Shown here one piece after another: positions 6,868 through 16,513 of a stretch of 64,000 nucleotides of DNA. The notes below the pieces were generated by a model, which saw only the letters and a program-made list of their open reading frames with translations, made no database searches and was not told the origin of the DNA. The stretch comes from Flagellimonas chongwuensis (GTDB lineage Bacteria; Bacteroidota; Bacteroidia; Flavobacteriales; Flavobacteriaceae). The DNA lies in assembly GCF_013376415.1 (NCBI RefSeq), contig NZ_WYET01000001.1, positions 496,001 to 560,000 of the forward strand, given 5' to 3'. Position numbers and translations under genes: made by a program. The stretch's first letter is position 1. The number at the start of each line of letters is the position of its first letter.

Positions 6868-9249
6868 ATGTTCAAGAACCACCTAAAAGTAGCCTGGAGG
6901 AACTTAAAGACCAACAAGTTGTTTTCAACAATAAACATTGTTGGACTTTCTATGGGGTTGACCATCGTCATGCTTCTTTTTCTGTTTATCTCCCACGAAA
7001 GGAGCTTCGATTCCATGTTCCCAAAAAAAGACAGGATCCAAAGGGTATTGTTGAAGACCAATGGTGATTTCGGCTTTGAGACCTGGGCTACCGTCCCACC
7101 GGTAACCGCCTTGGCCATGAAAGAAGAGGTAACCAATGTGAAAAGTGCTGCAAGGTTATTAAAACATAATTTTGGAAGACCTGCCTCCTTGCGCATAAAC
7201 GATCAAAATTTTACCGAAGAATTTTTCTATTGGGCGGACAAGGAGCTATTGACCATTTTTGACATCGAATTGGTCGAGGGAGATGCGGGCAGTGCTCTGG
7301 ACAGGCCGGGTACGGTCATTCTTTCGGAAACTGCGGCCAAAACGTATTTCAACAATGAAAATCCGATCGGCAAAACGATTCTGGTCGATAACGACCGTGA
7401 GTTAGAGGTAACGGGGATATACCGGGATTTTCCCGAAAACAGCACTTTGGATGCCGAGATCATGGCATCCAGCAATGGGTACTGGTTCTATAATACTAAG
7501 TCGTGGAGCAATGCCAGTTTTGAAACCTATTGTCTGTTAAAGAAGAACGTTTCGGTGGATGCCACCCAAACACAGATAGGCCAAATGTTGGATGCAAACC
7601 TCCCAAAGAAGGAACAATGGTACTCTTTCGGTTTACAGCCATTGAGCAAGGTACACTTGTATTCAGCCTCCTATGGAAACGCATATTCTTCTAGGATCGG
7701 CGATATCCACGAAGTACGCAACCTTACCTATCTGGCCATTTTAATCCTATTGATAGCCTGTGTCAATTATATGAACCTTACCACGGCACGTTCCCAAAAA
7801 CGTTCCAAGGAAGTGGGGATCAGCAAAACCTTGGGGGCATCCTCAGAATCGTTGGTAGGTCGGTTTTATGTGGAAACCGGATTCATTACGGGCATTTCCA
7901 TGGTTTTGGGCATCGCTTTGACCATGTTATTGTTGCCAAGCTTTAACAGCCTGACGAATCAACACTTGAACATGAACTTGTTGCTCACCCCAACTTTTTT
8001 ACTGGCAGCGTTGGGAGTTTGGACCATAACGACATTGTTTTCAGGGCTATATCCTTCCATGTACCTGTCCCGGTTTTTGCCGAAAGAAATCCTGTCCCCG
8101 TCATTAAAGCGCGGAAAGGGCAACGTAATGATAAGAAAAGGCTTGGTGGTGATGCAGTTCGCGGCCTCCACTGCGTTGATTGTAGGAGTAATGGTCATCT
8201 ATCAACAAACGAAATACATCCAGAACAAAAACCTTGGCTTTACCGCTGACAACGTTATGGCAATTTCTGTGGGTGGATTGCGCGACAACGACAATCGTGA
8301 TGCCTTGGAACAAGAGTTCAAAAACCTTTCAGAAGTTACAGCAGTATCCATGGCCCAAGGATATCCGGGCAGAGATGTCAGTGGACGAACCCTTAAAAGA
8401 AAAGGCTCGGACGAACAGGGCTTGAACATTCAGACCAATGTCACCGATGCAGGTATTGTGGACGCTCTTAAACTGCATCTTTTGGCGGGCAGTAGCTTGC
8501 CGATGTACAAAAGCGAAAAAGATACATTGGTGGAAGTCGTGTTGAACAAAAAAGCCATCGATTATTTGGGATTTTCCCCTGAAGAGGCCATTGGAAAAGA
8601 AGTTTATATCGGAAAGCCCAATACCATTGTCGGGGTGGTCGATGATTTCAACTACGAATCGCTGCACCAACCCATCGGGGCCTATGCATTCCACAACAAT
8701 CCAAGTGAAGGCAAATCGTTCATGCTGGTACGTTTTAAATCCGGGAATTTGGCCAATACGGTTGCTGATCTAAAAAGCACTTTCACCAGGGTTGTTCCCA
8801 ATTTAGATTTCAATTACTCCTTTATGGACCAAAATATCGCTAGGATGTATGCACGCGAAAAACGGGCGGGACAGATCAGTGTCATATTCTGTATACTGGC
8901 CATTTTTGTAGCAGCACTGGGCCTCTTTGGACTTGCGGCCTACACGGCGGAACAGCGAAGAAAGGAAATCGGTATTCGAAAAGTATTGGGGGCTTCTGTA
9001 AGCAAGATAAGCCAAATGCTGTCCATGGATTTTGCCAAGCTGGTGCTCATTGCCTTGCTCATAGGTTTTCCGGTGGCCTATTTTTCCATGGAAAACTGGT
9101 TGCAGGGGTTTGCCTATAGAATCGATATGCAATGGTGGTTGTTCGCTCTTGCAGGAACCATTGCACTGGGCATTGCCCTGTTGACCGTAAGTTTTCAATC
9201 CATCAGGGCGGCTTTGACCAACCCGACCAAGAGTCTGAGAGCCGAATAA
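6868..9249 (+). CDS. Double-FtsX ABC permease, array member 1
   Basis: 793 residues. TM1 lies at about 22-42, followed by a MacB-like periplasmic domain (about 45-280), three TMs (about 286-420), a second TM with periplasmic domain (about 430-670) and three last TMs (about 675-785). The protein thus holds two FtsX/MacB units in one chain, where E. coli MacB has one. Each unit has the cytoplasmic coupling motif: KEVGISKTLGASS in the first (Ser replaces the Arg seen in its paralogues) and RRKEIGIRKVLGASV in the second. The N-terminus (MFKNHLKVAWRNL) and C-terminus (NPTKSLRAE) are array hallmarks. Likely couples ATP hydrolysis to periplasmic movements. Confidence 0.93.
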   Translation: MFKNHLKVAWRNLKTNKLFSTINIVGLSMGLTIVMLLFLFISHERSFDSMFPKKDRIQRVLLKTNGDFGFETWATVPPVTALAMKEEVTNVKSAARLLKHNFGRPASLRINDQNFTEEFFYWADKELLTIFDIELVEGDAGSALDRPGTVILSETAAKTYFNNENPIGKTILVDNDRELEVTGIYRDFPENSTLDAEIMASSNGYWFYNTKSWSNASFETYCLLKKNVSVDATQTQIGQMLDANLPKKEQWYSFGLQPLSKVHLYSASYGNAYSSRIGDIHEVRNLTYLAILILLIACVNYMNLTTARSQKRSKEVGISKTLGASSESLVGRFYVETGFITGISMVLGIALTMLLLPSFNSLTNQHLNMNLLLTPTFLLAALGVWTITTLFSGLYPSMYLSRFLPKEILSPSLKRGKGNVMIRKGLVVMQFAASTALIVGVMVIYQQTKYIQNKNLGFTADNVMAISVGGLRDNDNRDALEQEFKNLSEVTAVSMAQGYPGRDVSGRTLKRKGSDEQGLNIQTNVTDAGIVDALKLHLLAGSSLPMYKSEKDTLVEVVLNKKAIDYLGFSPEEAIGKEVYIGKPNTIVGVVDDFNYESLHQPIGAYAFHNNPSEGKSFMLVRFKSGNLANTVADLKSTFTRVVPNLDFNYSFMDQNIARMYAREKRAGQISVIFCILAIFVAALGLFGLAAYTAEQRRKEIGIRKVLGASVSKISQMLSMDFAKLVLIALLIGFPVAYFSMENWLQGFAYRIDMQWWLFALAGTIALGIALLTVSFQSIRAALTNPTKSLRAE

Positions 9250-9273
9250 AATCAATCGAAAATCATCAATCAC

Positions 9274-11691
9274 ATGTTCAAAAACCACCTAAATATTGCA
9301 TGGAGAAGCATTAAAAAGGATAAGCTCTTTACGTTTATAAAGATAGGAGGGTTTGCCGTGGGCATAGCGGCATGCCTTTTAATCACTCTTTTCATCGGTA
9401 ATGAATCCAGTTATGATACCCATTACCAAAACAAAGACCACATATACCGAGTGGTGTTCCAAGGAGAGATTCAAGGAGAGGTAATGAAGAGCACTCATTT
9501 TCAACTGCCTTTTGCCGATGCACTCCAATCTGATTTTGCAGAAATAACCAAGGCTGGAAAAGTGAACACCATTGAAATTTTTGGTGCGGGCAAGCGAGGT
9601 TTTAGGATAAACGGTACTCAAGAGAATACTTTTGAGGAGAACTTTATTGTTGCGGATCAAGAGGCTTTTGAAATATTGGAAATCGAGCTGGAACAGGGAG
9701 ACCCGACAACAGCATTGACCAACCCTAAAAGTATCGTGATTTCCAAATCCAAAGCGGATAAATATTTTCCCAGCGGCAATGCTTTGGAACAGCTTGTGTT
9801 CTTGGACAACGATACCTCAAATCCCTATACCGTTACAGGTATCATGAAAGATATACCGGAGAATTCACATCTTGATTTTGATTTTATGCTTCCCGTGGAG
9901 GACACCAATGGAAGCTGGACGAATCAGAACTATTTTACCTATGTATTGGTGAATCCGAACACCAATATTGATGAATTGGAACAAAAAATGTCCTCAATTG
10001 TTGAAAAATACATTATTCCGGCGCAAATGGAAAGGGGCCGCTCGGCCAGTTTTATAGATGTGTTGCGGACCGCTGAGTACAAACTGCAACCGGTGACGGA
10101 CATTTATCTGAAATCGGATCTTAAAATGCAGGATGGATTGAAGCATGGCGATGTCAAGTTTGTATGGCTCTTTGCGGCCATAGCTATTTTTGTATTGCTT
10201 TTGGCCATTATCAATTTTATCAATCTTTCCACTGCAAAATCTGCCAATAGGGCCAAAGAGGTGGGTTTAAGAAAGACCATTGGTGCATTTAGGAACAGTT
10301 TGGTCAACCAATTTTTGACCGAATCTGTGATGTTCAGTATTATTTCGTTTGTACTGGGAGTGCTCTTGGCTTGGGGACTGTTGCCGTTCTTTAATGAAAT
10401 TGCTTCAAAAAATATTGAATTGCCATGGACCGATTGGTGGTTCGCACCCACATTGCTCGTTGCAGCCTTATTTGTGGGTGTGCTGGCAGGAATTTATCCG
10501 GCATTTTATCTTTCGGCATTTAAACCTGCAAATGTTCTCAAGGGGACTTTGAGTGTGGGCAGCAAAAGCGGAAGGTTACGTAGTGGATTGGTCATCTTTC
10601 AATTCACCACTTCGGTAATTTTGATCATTGGCACGTTGATTATTTACCGGCAAATGGATTATATCGTGAGCAAGGAATTGGGGTACGACAAGGAACGTGT
10701 GGTAGTACTCGAGGGCACCCATATTCTTGACAACAAAATAGAATCCTTTAAAGAGCAATTATCATCATTATCCCAGGTGAAAAGCGTGACATCCACCAAC
10801 TATTTGCCCATTGATGGAGGGAGCCGAAATGGTAACACCTTTATGGTCGATGGCCAGGATGATGGAGGAAGAGGTGTAGCTGCACAGATTTGGAAGGTTG
10901 ACTATGGCTATACCGAAACCTTGGGAATCCAATTGGATAAGGGCAGGACTTTTTCAAAGGACTTTGCCTACGATTCCATCAATTCGATAGTCATCAATAA
11001 CAAAATGGCCACAGAGCTTGGTCTAAAGGATCCAATCGGTAAAAAATTGGACAACAACAGCCAAGTTTTTGAGATTATAGGGGTGATAGAGGATTTTCAT
11101 TTTAAATCCTTGAAAGAGGATATCTCCGCATTGTCATTAGTCATCGGAAAGGACAATGGAGCTGTTTCGGTAAAACTTGAAAAAGGAAACCCGACCGATG
11201 CGCTCGCTGCCATTGAACAGGTTTGGAACAGAAATGTCCCAAATCAAGCACTCAACTATTTTTTTCTGGAGCAGGAATTTGCCCAAATGCATGAAGATGT
11301 ACAGCGAATGGGCAAAATATTCAACAGTTTTGCCCTATTTGCCATTTTTGTGGCTTGTCTGGGTCTATTTGCGCTATCAGCATTTATGGTAGAACAACGA
11401 AGAAAGGAAATAAGTATTCGAAGAGTACTTGGCGCGCCTTTCCAAAATATTTACAAACTGCTCACTTTTGACTTTCTGAAACTTATCATCATTTCAATTG
11501 CGATTGCCACACCTATTGGCTGGTATTTTATGAACAGGTGGTTGGAAGGTTTCGCTTACCGAATCAGTATTGGATGGGAAGTTTTTTTAATGGCAGGGGT
11601 CATCGCCCTGTGCATTGCCGTACTAACCATCAGCTATCAGTCCATAGGGGCCGCCTTTTTACAACCGACCAAAGGTCTGCGCAATGAATAA
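9274..11691 (+). CDS. Double-FtsX ABC permease, array member 2
   Basis: 805 residues with the same two-unit layout as member 1: TM1 about 22-42, periplasmic domain to about 285, TMs about 290-425, second periplasmic domain about 455-680, closing TMs about 685-795. The coupling motifs are KEVGLRKTIGAFR and RRKEISIRRVLGAPF; the second differs from the near-invariant KEIGxRKVLGA of the other members (IS for IG, RR for RK). The C-terminus reads QPTKGLRNE instead of NPxKSLR. It starts 24 bp after member 1, with the spacer element ATCATCAATCAC directly before the ATG. Confidence 0.93.
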   Translation: MFKNHLNIAWRSIKKDKLFTFIKIGGFAVGIAACLLITLFIGNESSYDTHYQNKDHIYRVVFQGEIQGEVMKSTHFQLPFADALQSDFAEITKAGKVNTIEIFGAGKRGFRINGTQENTFEENFIVADQEAFEILEIELEQGDPTTALTNPKSIVISKSKADKYFPSGNALEQLVFLDNDTSNPYTVTGIMKDIPENSHLDFDFMLPVEDTNGSWTNQNYFTYVLVNPNTNIDELEQKMSSIVEKYIIPAQMERGRSASFIDVLRTAEYKLQPVTDIYLKSDLKMQDGLKHGDVKFVWLFAAIAIFVLLLAIINFINLSTAKSANRAKEVGLRKTIGAFRNSLVNQFLTESVMFSIISFVLGVLLAWGLLPFFNEIASKNIELPWTDWWFAPTLLVAALFVGVLAGIYPAFYLSAFKPANVLKGTLSVGSKSGRLRSGLVIFQFTTSVILIIGTLIIYRQMDYIVSKELGYDKERVVVLEGTHILDNKIESFKEQLSSLSQVKSVTSTNYLPIDGGSRNGNTFMVDGQDDGGRGVAAQIWKVDYGYTETLGIQLDKGRTFSKDFAYDSINSIVINNKMATELGLKDPIGKKLDNNSQVFEIIGVIEDFHFKSLKEDISALSLVIGKDNGAVSVKLEKGNPTDALAAIEQVWNRNVPNQALNYFFLEQEFAQMHEDVQRMGKIFNSFALFAIFVACLGLFALSAFMVEQRRKEISIRRVLGAPFQNIYKLLTFDFLKLIIISIAIATPIGWYFMNRWLEGFAYRISIGWEVFLMAGVIALCIAVLTISYQSIGAAFLQPTKGLRNE

Positions 11692-11715
11692 ATCAATCAA
11701 AAAACACCATCAATC

Positions 11716-14115
11716 ATGCTAAAAAATTATATCAAAATCGCCTGGAGAAACCTTGCCAAGAACAAGGGTTACACCATAATCAACGTTGGAGGCCTTGCGT
11801 TGGGCATGGCGGTAACGCTCATTATTGGCCTGTGGGTGCAAGATGAGCTGAGCTATAACAATTACAACACCAAAAAGGACAAAGTTGCCCAAATATTCCA
11901 GTCACAAACGTTCAATGGTGAAACCGGAACCGGGCCCGCTATCCCAAGGCCATTGGAGAAAGCTTTCAGGGATGGTTATATGGATAATTTTGAGTATTTG
12001 GTGATGTCTTCTTGGACCACCTCTCAATATTTAAAATATAAGGAAACAAGCATCTCACGTGAAGGCAATTTTATGCAGCGGGAAGCTCCCGAAATCCTTG
12101 ATATAAAAATTTTGAAGGGAGAAAGGGACGGTGTTCGGGAAATCAACTCCATAATGTTGAACGAGTCCACCGCCAAAGCACTTTTTGGTGATGAGGAACC
12201 AATCGGGAAGGTAATCGAGGTCAACAGCCAATACGATATGATGGTTACGGCAGTTTACGAGGATCTTCCTTTCAATGCCTCTTTTAACGACACCGAGTTC
12301 ATTATGCCATGGGACAAATATGTCTCGGTGAACGAATGGATCAAAAATGCCGAAGATCAGTGGGGGAACAATTCGTTTCAAATGTTTGTCCAAATTGCGG
12401 ATAATACAACCATGGAATCCGTTACCTCAAAAATTCTGGAAGTAAAACAGAAGCTAAACGAAAACTCAAGGGAATTCAACACTCAATTATTTCTATTTCC
12501 AATGAAGGATTGGCACCTCCGTAGCAATTTCGAAAACGGGAAGCAAGCAGGTGGCAGAATTAAATATGTTTGGTTGTTCGGAATTATCGGAGGATTTGTG
12601 CTGCTTTTGGCCTGCATCAATTTTATGAACCTGAGCACCGCCCGTTCGGAAAAAAGGGCAAAAGAGGTGGGAATCAGAAAATCCATTGGATCTCAACGTT
12701 CCCAATTGATCAACCAGTTTTTGGGCGAATCATTTTTGGTGGTATCGTTTGCCTTTTTAATTGCTGTATTGATTGTTGTGGCCTCGCTGAACGGGTTCAA
12801 TAATTTGGCAAGAAAGGAGATATCCTTCCCTTGGAGCTCCCTCGCATTTTGGGGAGTTTCTTTGCTCTTCATAACGGTCACCGCCCTTTTGGCAGGTAGC
12901 TACCCCGCTCTTTATTTATCCTCGTTTAGACCAGTGGATGTTTTAAAAGGAACCTTTAAGGCAGGCAAGCATTCCGGTTTACCAAGAAAGATATTGGTCG
13001 TGGTCCAGTTCACGGTTTCCGTAGCGTTCATCATCGGAACCGTGATTGTAATGCAACAGATCAATTTTGCAAAAAACAGGCCCATTGGGTACGATAAGGA
13101 GGGTCTGGTACAGATTCCAACGATGAGTCAGGATTTTACCGGCAAGTTTGAATTGATGAGGGAAGAATTCATCAATTCGGGCGCAATTGTGGAAATGTCC
13201 ACTTCCAGTGCCCCGACAACTAACATTTGGTCCAACCGGAGTGGATTTGTTTGGGAGGGCAAACCGGAAGGTTTCCAAGAAGACCTGGCATGGACCGAAG
13301 TGTCTCCTGAATATGCCAAAAGTCTCAACTTAAAGATTGTGGAGGGAAGAGATTTTTCACGGGAATTCCCCTCGGACTCCAATGCCGTGCTGATAAATGA
13401 ATCGGCCGTGAAATATATGGGGCTCAAGAACCCAATTGGAAAATTTATTAAAGACGATGATGAGGAAGACCCTTCGCCACCATTAAAGATAATAGGTGTG
13501 GTGCAGGACATGATCGCACAATCGCCGTACGAACCAGTAAAGCAAGGTATGTATGTTTTTGATAAATACGGTAATTCTTCCTATTACAATATGAGATTGA
13601 ATCCGTCACAGAGTGCCAGCCAGAACATTGCAGTAATCGAAAGAGTATTTAAAGAGCATTTTCCGAACATTCCCTTTCAATACGATTTTGTTGACGAGGA
13701 ATACGCTGAGAAATTTGCATCTGAAGAACGAATAGGAACCCTATCCGGTATTTTCACTGCACTTGCCATTTTAATAAGCTGTTTGGGCCTCTTTGGTCTT
13801 ACCTCATTTGTGGCCGAACAACGCACCAAGGAGATAGGTGTCCGAAAAGTGCTGGGTGCCTCGGTATTTAATGTCTGGAACATGTTGTCCAAGGACTTTT
13901 TAAAATTGGTCATAATCTCATGTTTTATTGCAGTGCCCATAGCTTATTATGTGATGAACGGATGGCTACAAGAATATCCGTACAGAGTGATTTTGAAATG
14001 GTGGATTTTTGGCTTGGCCATGCTCGGAGCTCTAGCGGTAACGGTACTCACAGTTAGTTTTCAGGCCATACGTGCGGCAAAATCCAACCCGGTCAAAAGT
14101 TTAAGAACGGAATAA
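11716..14115 (+). CDS. Double-FtsX ABC permease, array member 3
   Basis: 799 residues. TM1 about 20-40 (INVGGLALGMAVTLIIGLWV), first periplasmic domain to about 280, coupling motif KEVGIRKSIGSQR, second TM/periplasmic unit from about 425, coupling motif RTKEIGVRKVLGASV near residue 710, C-terminus NPVKSLRTE. The second periplasmic domain contains an acidic patch (KDDDEEDPS) at about 576-584 that I do not see in the neighbours. The gap to member 2 is 24 bp and again contains ATCAATC just before the start. No frameshift or truncation is visible, so it should be functional. Confidence 0.93.
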   Translation: MLKNYIKIAWRNLAKNKGYTIINVGGLALGMAVTLIIGLWVQDELSYNNYNTKKDKVAQIFQSQTFNGETGTGPAIPRPLEKAFRDGYMDNFEYLVMSSWTTSQYLKYKETSISREGNFMQREAPEILDIKILKGERDGVREINSIMLNESTAKALFGDEEPIGKVIEVNSQYDMMVTAVYEDLPFNASFNDTEFIMPWDKYVSVNEWIKNAEDQWGNNSFQMFVQIADNTTMESVTSKILEVKQKLNENSREFNTQLFLFPMKDWHLRSNFENGKQAGGRIKYVWLFGIIGGFVLLLACINFMNLSTARSEKRAKEVGIRKSIGSQRSQLINQFLGESFLVVSFAFLIAVLIVVASLNGFNNLARKEISFPWSSLAFWGVSLLFITVTALLAGSYPALYLSSFRPVDVLKGTFKAGKHSGLPRKILVVVQFTVSVAFIIGTVIVMQQINFAKNRPIGYDKEGLVQIPTMSQDFTGKFELMREEFINSGAIVEMSTSSAPTTNIWSNRSGFVWEGKPEGFQEDLAWTEVSPEYAKSLNLKIVEGRDFSREFPSDSNAVLINESAVKYMGLKNPIGKFIKDDDEEDPSPPLKIIGVVQDMIAQSPYEPVKQGMYVFDKYGNSSYYNMRLNPSQSASQNIAVIERVFKEHFPNIPFQYDFVDEEYAEKFASEERIGTLSGIFTALAILISCLGLFGLTSFVAEQRTKEIGVRKVLGASVFNVWNMLSKDFLKLVIISCFIAVPIAYYVMNGWLQEYPYRVILKWWIFGLAMLGALAVTVLTVSFQAIRAAKSNPVKSLRTE

Positions 14116-14125
14116 GAACAGAATC

Positions 14126-16492
14126 ATGATTAAGAACTATCTAAAAATAGCCTGGCGAGGACTCATTAGGAACAAGGGTTATTCAAGTATAAACATTGTC
14201 GGCCTATCCATGGGGCTTGCCGCATGTATGCTGATAGTTCTATATGTTGGACATGAGTTGAGCTATGATAAGTTTCATGGTAATGCAGACAACATTTACC
14301 AGGCCGAAACGGAGATGACCTTTGGCAAAGACCCCATCTACATTCCATATTTGGATTATTCTGAAGGTCCGAAAAGTAAAATAAGTGTAGCAGGAATTGA
14401 AGAATACCTAAGGTACCAAAAGATTTCTGAAAATGTTTTGGTCACCAATACCGAGACCCCTTCATTAAAGTTTTCCGAGGATAATATTTTGTTCGCCGAC
14501 CCTAACTTTTTTGAGTTTTTCAGCTTTAATCTTACAAATGGCAATAAGAGGGAGGTTTTGATTAACCCGAACAGTATGGTTATTTCCGAAAGGATAGCCA
14601 CAAAGTATTTTGCAGATGCCGACCCAATTGGGAAGTCGTTACAGCTTTTTGGCAATATGCTTTTTACCATTACGGGCGTTGCCGAAAACCCACCTTCTAA
14701 CTCAAGTATACATTTTGATTTTATCATGCCCATTTCCAGTATGTTGAGAATTGAAAAGTATAAGGAGGATATTGAACAAGGGTACTCGAACTTCACCACA
14801 CTTTTTCTGTTGGATGAATTGGCCGACCCTAAAATGGTGGAAGCAAGCCTGTTAAATTCCATTGGAAAGAACTCAGGTGATGACCTTCAAAAAAAGTATT
14901 TATTGAAGCCATTACGTAGCTTGCACCTAGGTGAGGACTGGGCCAAAAACAAATACATCAGAATATTTCCATTGGTGGCCCTTTTGATTTTGATATTGGC
15001 ACTGGTAAACTACGCAAGCTTATCCACTGCCCGTTCTACGACACGATCAAAGGAAGTTGGCGTAAGAAAAGTAATGGGAGCGCCCAGAAAGGCCATTGCG
15101 CAACAATTCTATTTTGAATCCGCGCTTTATACGGTCATATCGTTCGTTTTCGGTTATTTTTTATGCCTTACCACGCAATCCAAATTCTTTGAGCTTCTAG
15201 GTGTAGAAGTGGACAAAGCTTTCATCTACAGTCCCGAAATGTTGCTGTCACTTTTACTGCTTCTGTTACTGACCATATTTTTGGCAGCGGCATACCCCGC
15301 TATTCTACTTTCATCGTTTAAACCCATTGTGGTATTACAAGGAAAAATGAGTAAACAGCAAGGGGGAGTAGCCCTAAGAAAGTTCTTTACTGTTTTCCAG
15401 TTCAGTATATCCGTAGTACTCATAATCTGTGCATTGGTGATGGATAGGCAACTTGATTTTTTCAGGCATGCCGATACGGGCGTGGACAGGGAAAATATTG
15501 TAATGCTGCCTTTTTCCGGAAACCTGGGCAAACACTTCGGAGCTTTTCAAGAAGAGGTGAGTTCCCTTTCGGAAATTGTGGAAACTACCTCTGGTATTTT
15601 ACCGCTTTACAAGGGCCATAATATGATGAGTGCCCAAAGCGATACTGGTGATGAGATGATTTTCTTGCCAACCCTTACCATTAACAAAGACTTTATTTCG
15701 ATGATGGGGCTTGATTGGGCCATACCGCCTAAGGATTCTATTGCCCAAATGGGGAACAAGTCTGCAGTAATCATTAATCAAGCTGCTGTTGCCAGATTAA
15801 GCTTAAAAGATAATCCTATTCATCAAAAAATTAATGACAGGTATGAAATCCAAGGGGTTTTAAAAGATTTTAATTACTCCTCGTTACACCACAAGATAGG
15901 AGCTCTATCCCTGTTTGTAAAAAACGATCCTTCATACGCTTGGCTTGAACAGGGAGGGGTGCTTTATGCCAAAGTAGGTCCTAAAACCAATATTCCAACA
16001 ATACTAGATGAATTGAAGATCATCTATCAGAAGTATGAAAACGAGCAGCCGTTCGAGTATTACTTTCTCGACGATGTGTTTGACTCACAGTATAAAGCAG
16101 AAGACCGGTTGGCAAAGATTTTTGGGGCATTTACGGGCTTTGCCATTTTGATTGCAGTAATGGGACTTTTCGGCTTGGCCACGTTTACGGCCTTGCAGCG
16201 AAGAAAAGAAATAGGAATTAGGAAGGTTTTGGGCGCATCGGTGGAAAACGTAGCCACATTATTGTCCAAGGATTTCCTAAAACTGGTGCTTTTGGCCATT
16301 TGCATAGCGTCACCCTTCGCCTATTGGTTTATGGACAAATGGATGGAAAATTTTGCATACAAGGCCCCTATATCTTGGTGGATATTTGTTTTGGCAGGAG
16401 TAGGAACCTTGGCAGTGGCCTTGGCTACCATTGGTTTTCAATCCATCAAAACGGCAACCACAAACCCGATAAAGAGCCTAAGAACGGAATAA
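14126..16492 (+). CDS. Double-FtsX ABC permease, array member 4
   Basis: 788 residues, the shortest of the seven. The two-unit architecture is intact: TM1 about 22-42, first coupling motif KEVGVRKVMGAPR, a very leucine-rich helix (LSLLLLLLLTIF) near residue 378, second unit from about 425, coupling motif RRKEIGIRKVLGASV, C-terminus NPIKSLRTE. The start is 10 bp after the stop of member 3, the tightest junction in the array and a sign of translational coupling. The periplasmic segments differ strongly from those of the other members while the membrane and coupling segments are conserved, which suggests different partners or cargo. Confidence 0.93.
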   Translation: MIKNYLKIAWRGLIRNKGYSSINIVGLSMGLAACMLIVLYVGHELSYDKFHGNADNIYQAETEMTFGKDPIYIPYLDYSEGPKSKISVAGIEEYLRYQKISENVLVTNTETPSLKFSEDNILFADPNFFEFFSFNLTNGNKREVLINPNSMVISERIATKYFADADPIGKSLQLFGNMLFTITGVAENPPSNSSIHFDFIMPISSMLRIEKYKEDIEQGYSNFTTLFLLDELADPKMVEASLLNSIGKNSGDDLQKKYLLKPLRSLHLGEDWAKNKYIRIFPLVALLILILALVNYASLSTARSTTRSKEVGVRKVMGAPRKAIAQQFYFESALYTVISFVFGYFLCLTTQSKFFELLGVEVDKAFIYSPEMLLSLLLLLLLTIFLAAAYPAILLSSFKPIVVLQGKMSKQQGGVALRKFFTVFQFSISVVLIICALVMDRQLDFFRHADTGVDRENIVMLPFSGNLGKHFGAFQEEVSSLSEIVETTSGILPLYKGHNMMSAQSDTGDEMIFLPTLTINKDFISMMGLDWAIPPKDSIAQMGNKSAVIINQAAVARLSLKDNPIHQKINDRYEIQGVLKDFNYSSLHHKIGALSLFVKNDPSYAWLEQGGVLYAKVGPKTNIPTILDELKIIYQKYENEQPFEYYFLDDVFDSQYKAEDRLAKIFGAFTGFAILIAVMGLFGLATFTALQRRKEIGIRKVLGASVENVATLLSKDFLKLVLLAICIASPFAYWFMDKWMENFAYKAPISWWIFVLAGVGTLAVALATIGFQSIKTATTNPIKSLRTE

Positions 16493-16513
16493 CATCATCA
16501 AAAAACGAGAACC

